Source of the DNA: Candidatus Woesearchaeota archaeon
GTDB taxonomy: Archaea > Nanobdellota > Nanobdellia > Woesearchaeales > WAPY01
Reading direction: 5' to 3'
Length of the DNA: 18,134 bases
Assembly (NCBI GenBank): GCA_015520525.1
Contig: WAPY01000078.1
Coordinates: 1 to 18,134 of the forward strand
Each line of letters opens with the position of its first letter. Positions within the stretch are counted from its first letter, which is position 1. Below, piece after piece: positions 14,030 to 18,134 of this stretch. Below the pieces are notes generated by a model. That model saw nothing but the letters and a program-made list of their open reading frames with translations, made no database searches and was not told the origin of the DNA. The position numbers were made by a program, and so were the translations under genes.

Positions 14030-15181
14030 ATGGTTTTGAATCTTGACAACTGTGATTTTAAAGAGGGAACTCTCCCATCTCAGAAGATCAGGGAACTCTT
14101 TGATAACGGCATCGTTAAGCCTTCTGCTGATGATTCTAAAATACAGCCTGCTTCTCTTGACCCTACATTATCAAATAAGATTTTTTCATTGGATTCCTCA
14201 ATAGGTGTTTTCAGGCCTAAATGGGACAAGAAGATTGAAGATATATTGAAAACCCTGCCTAATGGTGCTGTCAGGGAGTATTCCCTCGAGGGAGGTTTTG
14301 AACTTAGGCGCGGGTTTACATATCTCATACCTCTCAACGAAAAGCTTTCTTGGGCGGAGGATATTTTTATACGCTCCTCTCCAAAGAGCAGTTTCGGCCG
14401 TTTATTCTTGAACACGAGGCTTTTGGCAGATTATAATTATGCTTTTGATGAGGTTCAACTTGTCAAGGGAAGAACAATTTCTTTATGGTTGTTGGTTCAA
14501 CCTCTTGCTTTCAACATCATACTATATCCGAATATGTCTTTGAACCAGTTGAGGTTTTTTTACAAGTCAGAAGGAAGGTTGCCACCGTCGGAGCTTAAGT
14601 CAGAATTCTCAAGGAACAAACTTGTTGATTATCAAAGCTCGCTAAACAAATGGGTTAAGGATTCATATAAAACACTTTATTTTTGGGATGGTGTTAGAGT
14701 TCATCTCGACTTGGCGAACAGCTCTTATGCAGGATTAATAGCTAGGAAGGTTTGGGAGCCTATTGATACATCAAAGTTGAACTATTATAAAATTGAGGAT
14801 TATTTTGATGTTGTCTTGTCAAAGGATAACAAGGTTAAACTTGAACCGGGCTCTTACGCTTTATTCAGGAGCAAAGAGTTTTTAATGGTCCCTCCTCATT
14901 TGAGCTCTGAACTTAGGAGTCATTCTTACTTGGGAATAAACGCCACACTTCACTTTGCGGGTTTTATAGATAATGGCTTCAACGGACAGCTTGTTCTTGA
15001 AGTTCATTCCAATGAGCTTTCTCCTGTTATCCTTGAGGATTCCATGCCTATAAGCAAGCTTGACTTTTACAGAACATTATGTGTTCCTGACAAAATTTAC
15101 GGGAGGAGCATAGGCTCACATTACTCTCTTCAAAGGGGGGTTAAGGTGGCGAAGTTTTTCAAGGCGGACGACTTTCGTTAA
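14030..15181 (+). CDS. dcd: dCTP deaminase-like protein with two fused dUTPase/DCD domains
   Basis: The 383-residue protein is twice the length of ordinary Dcd (about 190) and matches the long two-domain deoxycytidine triphosphate deaminase type. Repeat 1 (about 12-175) has I-Q-P-A-S-L-D-P and the phosphate-site motif P-K-S-S-F-G-R (118-124), but at the catalytic-Glu position it reads I-I-L-Y. Repeat 2 (about 220-350) lacks that S-S-x-x-R but keeps I-D-N-G-F-N-G-Q-L-V-L-E-V with Glu324 as catalytic candidate. The enzyme would convert dCTP to dUTP for dTTP synthesis. ATG 14030 is chosen from the TATA spacing. It stands 42 bases after the aminotransferase with its own promoter. The substrate is inferred from the family. 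Confidence 0.82.
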   Translation: MVLNLDNCDFKEGTLPSQKIRELFDNGIVKPSADDSKIQPASLDPTLSNKIFSLDSSIGVFRPKWDKKIEDILKTLPNGAVREYSLEGGFELRRGFTYLIPLNEKLSWAEDIFIRSSPKSSFGRLFLNTRLLADYNYAFDEVQLVKGRTISLWLLVQPLAFNIILYPNMSLNQLRFFYKSEGRLPPSELKSEFSRNKLVDYQSSLNKWVKDSYKTLYFWDGVRVHLDLANSSYAGLIARKVWEPIDTSKLNYYKIEDYFDVVLSKDNKVKLEPGSYALFRSKEFLMVPPHLSSELRSHSYLGINATLHFAGFIDNGFNGQLVLEVHSNELSPVILEDSMPISKLDFYRTLCVPDKIYGRSIGSHYSLQRGVKVAKFFKADDFR

Positions 15182-15182
15182 A

Positions 15183-15192
15183 TTTATAAATA
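15183..15192 (+). promoter_or_regulatory. TATA box of the tRNA-Gly gene
   Basis: TTTATAAATA begins just after the dCTP deaminase stop. Its centre near 15187 predicts a start near 15213, six bases before the mature tRNA 5' end. Confidence 0.6.
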
Positions 15193-15218
15193 CTTTGTCA
15201 ATCCTTTTTAGCACCACT

Positions 15219-15290
15219 GCGCCGGTGGTCTAATGGCTATGACTGCGGCCTTCCAAGCCGTATATCCGGGTTCGAATCCCGGCCGGCGCA
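15219..15290 (+). tRNA. tRNA-Gly (anticodon UCC)
   Basis: A complete 72-base cloverleaf is visible. The acceptor stem is GCGCCGG (15219-15225) with CCGGCGC (15283-15289) and discriminator A. The anticodon stem is 15245-15249 with 15257-15261; the loop CTTCCAA gives anticodon TCC at 15252-15254. The T arm is CCGGG-TTCGAAT-CCCGG (15266-15282). The anticodon reads GGA codons and probably GGG. There is no intron and CCA is not encoded, as is usual in many archaea. A pyrimidine-rich stretch follows directly. Confidence 0.96.
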
Positions 15291-15313
15291 TTCTCTCTTA
15301 TCAAAACAAAACA

Positions 15314-15323
15314 TTTAAAAATA
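15314..15323 (+). promoter_or_regulatory. TATA box of the rpl10e gene
   Basis: TTTAAAAATA centred near 15318 is about 27 bases before ATG 15345, so the message is probably leaderless. Confidence 0.5.
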
Positions 15324-15344
15324 GGCGCTTACCCCTCTCATTTT

Positions 15345-15878
15345 ATGGCTAGACTTAAAAAGAATGTAACTTGCAGGAGGCTTGAAAGGCCTTATACTAG
15401 GGTTTCAAAGTATAGGAAGCAGTCCTTTGTGAAGGCAAGGCCTCACTTGAAGGTTGTTAGGTTTGACATGGGAAATCTTAAGGATGATTCTTTTGATACT
15501 GTTGTTTCATTAATATCTGATAGAGATATGCAGATAAGGCAGGAATCCATTGAGTCTGCAAGGCTCTCAGCCAACAAGTTCTTGGAGGAGAAGTTGGGCA
15601 AGCTCGGTTATTATTTTAAGGTTAGAATGTACCCTCATCACATACTTAGAGAGAATCCTTTAGCCACTGGAGCTGGTGCTGACCGTTTGAGCACTGGTAT
15701 GAGCCACGCTTTTGGTAAGGTTATTGGTATTGCTGCTCAGGTTAAAAAGGGCAAGGTTCTTTTTGAAGTTCATGTTAATAAGGATAAGGTTGAGATTGCC
15801 AAGAGAGCTCTCAAGAAGGCGGTTTATAAACTTCCTCTTCCAGGCAAGATAAAGGTAGAGGAGAGAATTGCAGCCTAA
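15345..15878 (+). CDS. rpl10e: Large-subunit ribosomal protein L10e (uL16 family)
   Basis: The 177-residue protein is the archaeal/eukaryotic L10e form of L16, located near the 50S peptidyl-transferase and tRNA-binding region. Signature segments are R-P-Y-T-R-V-S-K near residue 16, K-V-R-M-Y-P-H-H-I-L-R-E-N near 92-104, and the conserved loop A-G-A-D-R-L-S-T-G-M-S-H-A-F-G-K. Length is normal. It has its own leaderless-type promoter after the tRNA gene and is followed 53 bases later by a channel gene with a separate ribosome binding site. Confidence 0.95.
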   Translation: MARLKKNVTCRRLERPYTRVSKYRKQSFVKARPHLKVVRFDMGNLKDDSFDTVVSLISDRDMQIRQESIESARLSANKFLEEKLGKLGYYFKVRMYPHHILRENPLATGAGADRLSTGMSHAFGKVIGIAAQVKKGKVLFEVHVNKDKVEIAKRALKKAVYKLPLPGKIKVEERIAA

Positions 15879-15931
15879 ATTGGTAAAGTTTAATAACTTT
15901 TACATATTCTTTATTAAAAAGAGGTGTTTTC

Positions 15932-16951
15932 ATGGATATTCCCATATTATCTAATTCCTTGTCAAGCACGGTCATAAGGTTTGTTGTGTCCTTTTCTCTA
16001 CTGCTCTTCGCTTATCTGTTGTTCTTGAGGCTTTTGAAGTCTCTTTTTAAGAAGCTTCCTTCTTTTAAGGGAGAGCATGCTTTTTCATCGATGTTGAAGG
16101 CTCTTCTTTTATCTTTGTTTCTTTACTCTCTAAGGTTTTCTGCTGTGGCGTTGACCAACAACCTGTATGTGCTGAGGTCCTTAACATCTTTGGCTCTCCT
16201 CGCTTTAGTGTGGGCTCTCGTTGATTTTAACTCTGTGCTTGTAACTTTTTGGATGGAAATCTCTCATCGTGATGAAGAAGTTGAGCAGGCTATGGCCCGC
16301 ACTTTCAAGATGGTTCTTGATTTCTTCGTCTACTCAATAGCTTTATTCGTTGTGCTCAGGGTCTGGGGTGTTGAGATAACAACCCTGCTTGCGAGTTTTG
16401 GTGTTGCGGGCGTCGCTGTTGCTCTAGCTGTTCAAACAACATTCACTGATTTGTTCAGCGGTTTGGCAATATTGGGCGATAAGAGTTTAAAGGTTGGAGA
16501 GATTGTCGAATTTGACGACGGCACATTTGGTGTTGTTGACGCTATGTCTTTTAGAAGCGTCAGGATAAAAACTTATGATAATGATATTGTTGTTCTTCCA
16601 AACTCAAAGGTTGCTTCATCTAAGATTACAATCCACACGAGGACGGAGCCGAGCAGGACTGTTATTAAAATCGGCGTGGAGTATGGTTCTGATGTTAGTA
16701 AAGTTAAAGAAGTTGCTTTAAGAGTTGTTAATTCTTTTGATGAGATTCTTAAAAATCCTGCTCCTTCCGTTTACTTTTATGAACTTGGAGATTTCTCTCT
16801 TAACTTTAACATTTATTATTGGGTTCCTTCCTATAAAAAAGCTTGGGGCATTAAAGAGAAAGTAAGGCAGAAATTGTATGAAGAGTTCAATAAAGAAGGC
16901 ATAAGCTTTGCTTTCCCATCACAAACTATTTATTTGAGGAAGGATAATTAA
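15932..16951 (+). CDS. MscS-family small-conductance mechanosensitive channel
   Basis: The 339-residue membrane protein would open under membrane tension to release solutes during osmotic downshock. Membrane helices are seen near 15-37, 52-74, 80-107, 126-146 and 150-180; the last is the Gly/Ala-rich pore helix (S-F-G-V-A-G-V-A-V-A-L-A-V-Q). The MscS beta domain follows (about 183-240, with V-G-E-I-V-E-F and V-L-P-N-S-K-V), then the C-terminal alpha/beta domain. Length is typical for an archaeal MscS with extra N-terminal helices. GAGGTG at 15921-15926 is the ribosome binding site. The start lies 53 bases after rpl10e; AACTTTTACATA near 15896 may be a separate weak promoter. Ion selectivity is not readable. 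Confidence 0.92.
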   Translation: MDIPILSNSLSSTVIRFVVSFSLLLFAYLLFLRLLKSLFKKLPSFKGEHAFSSMLKALLLSLFLYSLRFSAVALTNNLYVLRSLTSLALLALVWALVDFNSVLVTFWMEISHRDEEVEQAMARTFKMVLDFFVYSIALFVVLRVWGVEITTLLASFGVAGVAVALAVQTTFTDLFSGLAILGDKSLKVGEIVEFDDGTFGVVDAMSFRSVRIKTYDNDIVVLPNSKVASSKITIHTRTEPSRTVIKIGVEYGSDVSKVKEVALRVVNSFDEILKNPAPSVYFYELGDFSLNFNIYYWVPSYKKAWGIKEKVRQKLYEEFNKEGISFAFPSQTIYLRKDN

Positions 16952-16955
16952 AATC

Positions 16956-17378
16956 ATGTCTTTGAAATCTGACAAGTCAGGCAAGGTTTTCATTGTCAGG
17001 CATGGCTGTCCTTTATGCGGCAGTGATGTTGTAGGCAACGACGAGCTTGGTTATTACTGCAAGCACTGCAACCTATTGTTCTCTCTCGATGAGCTTGACT
17101 TTTCTTACTACAAAAAGCTTAATAACGAAGAGAGAGCGAATAAGAAAGATAATACTTCTAAAGATTCCAATATAAAAATAGGAGTTAACATTAATAATTC
17201 CCCCGAAGCTGATGTAAACTTATGCCAGTCTTTTTTTGTTGCGTCCAAGGAGTCGAATAAATTCCACATTCCAGAATGCCCCTTTGCTAAGAACATACTT
17301 CCTAAAAATAAGATTGTTTTTAAGTCAAAAGAAGAAGCGGTTAAGGCAGGTTTTAAACCTTGCAGGTGCGTTGATTAA
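16956..17378 (+). CDS. Zinc-ribbon protein with C-terminal Ada-type metal-binding module
   Basis: This 140-residue protein joins two small zinc modules. The N-terminal ribbon has C-P-L-C (Cys18, Cys21) and C-K-H-C (Cys35, Cys38). A polar linker (about 50-88) follows. The C-terminal unit F-V-A-S-K-E-S-N-K-F-H-I-P-E-C with K-P-C-R-C (His104, Cys108, Cys136, Cys138) resembles the metal-binding domain of Ada, which also occurs at the ends of some nucleases and small secreted proteins. No catalytic domain or membrane helix is seen. It starts 4 bases after the MscS stop and is probably co-transcribed with it. A nucleic-acid-binding or adaptor role is a guess. Confidence 0.7.
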   Translation: MSLKSDKSGKVFIVRHGCPLCGSDVVGNDELGYYCKHCNLLFSLDELDFSYYKKLNNEERANKKDNTSKDSNIKIGVNINNSPEADVNLCQSFFVASKESNKFHIPECPFAKNILPKNKIVFKSKEEAVKAGFKPCRCVD

Positions 17379-17395
17379 TTTTATCCTTAATTATT

Positions 17396-17593
17396 TTATG
17401 CTTCTTTTAAGTCAAATATTATTTTTATCATAGACAGCAGGGATAATAAGAGAACGAGATAATTTTCTACTCCTATTCCAATATCAAATATTTTAACTCC
17501 GTTCACTTCATCAACTATGGAGATTACAGCCAAGAATGCGAATGTTAAAAGCAGGACGATCAAATATTTTATGAGTTTAATCTTGTGGTTCAT
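17396..17593 (-). CDS. Small two-helix membrane protein, unknown function
   Basis: This 65-residue protein has two hydrophobic segments (about 9-27 and 43-60) joined by a short loop containing D-E-V-N-G-V-K, and a basic N-terminus (N-H-K-I-K-L-I-K). I do not recognise a family. It is supported by its gene arrangement: the ATG lies inside the last codons of the upstream gene in another frame, with a 17-base overlap that suggests translational coupling. It converges with the zinc-protein gene, 17 bases apart. It could be a membrane anchor for the overlapping partner; that is inference. Confidence 0.5.
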   Translation of the reverse strand: MNHKIKLIKYLIVLLLTFAFLAVISIVDEVNGVKIFDIGIGVENYLVLLLSLLSMIKIIFDLKEA

Positions 17594-18047
17594 TCTTTCT
17601 CAGCCTCAACCTTGTAAGTCTTAATTTTTCCCTCCAATCTTGAGGCTTCTTTTTGGGCTCATTATTCATCTCCTCCCTCGCTTTCTCAAAGTTGAGGCTC
17701 AGCCTGTTTATCCTCGTTAGAGCGTCGAGGTATTTGCTCGGGTCTTTCCTGTCCATAGTTATTGTTATCTCTCTTAACTTGTCTATGAATCTGCTTATTG
17801 CCTCCTTGACAAATTCCTTGTCTTGAATGACTACCTTTGTTTCTTCTCCGAACCTGCTGTGGATTTTTTCTTCTTCTTTTATAACAGCTTTTATTATGCC
17901 AAGTTTTGCCTTGTTTATCTCCAGCCTTGGCCTTATTATTTGCTTACCTTCCGTATCCTCAATGAATGTTTCAAACACTGCTGTGTTTTCTTTTGTCAAG
18001 TAATTTCTCACATTTATCCTTTTGAATTCAACATATATTATTTTCAT
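17577..18047 (-). CDS. Conserved-looking hypothetical protein, charged and soluble
   Basis: The 156-residue product has no signal peptide or membrane helix. The first third looks like beta strands (K-I-I-Y-V-E-F near the start, A-V-F-E-T-F-I-E-D near 23-31). The middle and end are charged helices finishing in a very basic tail (R-L-T-R-L-R-L-R-K). I do not recognise the family; the basic tail could bind nucleic acid or ribosome. An upstream GTG at 18068 is in frame, but ATG 18047 lies about 27 bases from an ATTTAAAT box, so a leaderless start there is preferred. Its 3' end overlaps a small membrane-protein gene. Confidence 0.65.
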   Translation of the reverse strand: MKIIYVEFKRINVRNYLTKENTAVFETFIEDTEGKQIIRPRLEINKAKLGIIKAVIKEEEKIHSRFGEETKVVIQDKEFVKEAISRFIDKLREITITMDRKDPSKYLDALTRINRLSLNFEKAREEMNNEPKKKPQDWREKLRLTRLRLRKNEPQD

Positions 18048-18070
18048 TATGTTCTTACAAATCAACACTT

Positions 18071-18078
18071 ATTTAAAT
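18071..18078. promoter_or_regulatory. Palindromic TATA box between divergent genes
   Basis: ATTTAAAT is a perfect palindrome centred at 18074.5. It is about 27 bases from ATG 18047 on the minus strand and about 25 from ATG 18099 on the plus strand. One box could therefore serve both divergent leaderless transcripts. Confidence 0.4.
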
Positions 18079-18098
18079 CTTTTATCATTCTTCCCCTT

Positions 18099-18134
18099 AT
18101 GGTTAAAGATATTGCCTGTATCTTATACACATCT
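18099..18134 (+). CDS. Possible truncated gene start at the right edge
   Basis: An ATG 25 bases after the ATTTAAAT box opens a frame reading M-V-K-D-I-A before the adapter-like sequence from 18116. The frame stays open to the window end, but codons after residue 6 are probably not genomic. Only promoter spacing supports it. Confidence 0.3.
   Translation, partial: MVKDIACILYTS
18116..18134. other. Probable Tn5/Nextera mosaic-end adapter remnant
   Basis: The terminal 19 bases equal the transposase mosaic-end sequence CTGTCTCTTATACACATCT except for one base (A instead of C at the fifth position, 18120). Position at the extreme end of the window and near-complete identity point to untrimmed library adapter rather than genome. 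Confidence 0.85.

Noticed and set aside
14080..14415. Minus-strand frame of 111 codons opposite the dCTP deaminase gene
   Set aside because: It overlaps a conserved domain in the opposite strand and has no independent support.
18048..18068. GTG start adding seven residues to the 17577-18047 gene
   Set aside because: It would lie about 6 bases from the TATA box, upstream of any plausible transcript start.
1..18134. CRISPR arrays, insertion sequences, integrase genes or att-type repeats
   Set aside because: No regularly spaced repeats, no transposase or recombinase frames and no inverted terminal repeats were seen; the terminal transposon-like 19 bases are explained by library adapter.

Overview
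The window looks like an 18.1 kb contig from an archaeon, probably a DPANN-type lineage. Archaeal marks are the L7Ae-S28e-L24e-Ndk operon, archaeal EF-2 and EF-1A, S10 and L10e, TTTATA-type TATA boxes about 25 bases before starts, GGTGAT/GGAGGT ribosome binding sites inside operons, class III (QxSxE) prepilin signal peptides, and a tRNA without encoded CCA. The DPANN placement rests on the style of the pilus and coiled-coil genes and is inference; no 16S is present. The last 19 bases match the Tn5/Nextera mosaic end at 18 of 19 positions, so the right edge is probably sequencing adapter.

Layout. (a) 1-893, minus strand: three consecutive small prepilin-like genes, the last cut by the contig start. 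(b) 1090-6513, plus strand: an information-processing block, L7Ae-S28e-L24e-Ndk-EF-2 in one tight operon, then EF-1A and S10 from a second promoter. (c) 6631-6891, minus strand: a PRC-barrel protein. (d) 6956-10362, minus strand: a large type II/IV secretion ATPase followed by two coiled-coil proteins. (e) 10475-12664, plus strand: a double-domain TadC/GspF-type membrane protein, divergent from the ATPase. (f) 12725-15181, plus strand: a PLP aminotransferase and a tandem-domain dCTP deaminase, each with its own promoter. (g) 15219-15290: tRNA-Gly(UCC). (h) 15345-17378, plus strand: ribosomal protein L10e (L16 family), a MscS-type channel, and a two-module zinc-binding protein. (i) 17396-18047, minus strand: an unrecognised soluble protein overlapping a small two-helix membrane protein. 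(j) a truncated plus-strand start at the right edge.

How the genes fit together. The prepilins, the secretion ATPase, the TadC-like platform and the two coiled-coil proteins give most parts of an archaeal type IV pilus or archaellum-like machine: subunits, motor, membrane platform and candidate cytoplasmic accessory proteins. A prepilin peptidase is not in the window. The translation block supplies ribosomal proteins, both GTPase elongation factors and nucleotide balance (Ndk). Genes at the head of transcripts tend to be leaderless, while internal genes use Shine-Dalgarno sites. No mobile element, CRISPR array or rRNA was seen. No gene-free stretch exceeds 200 bases.
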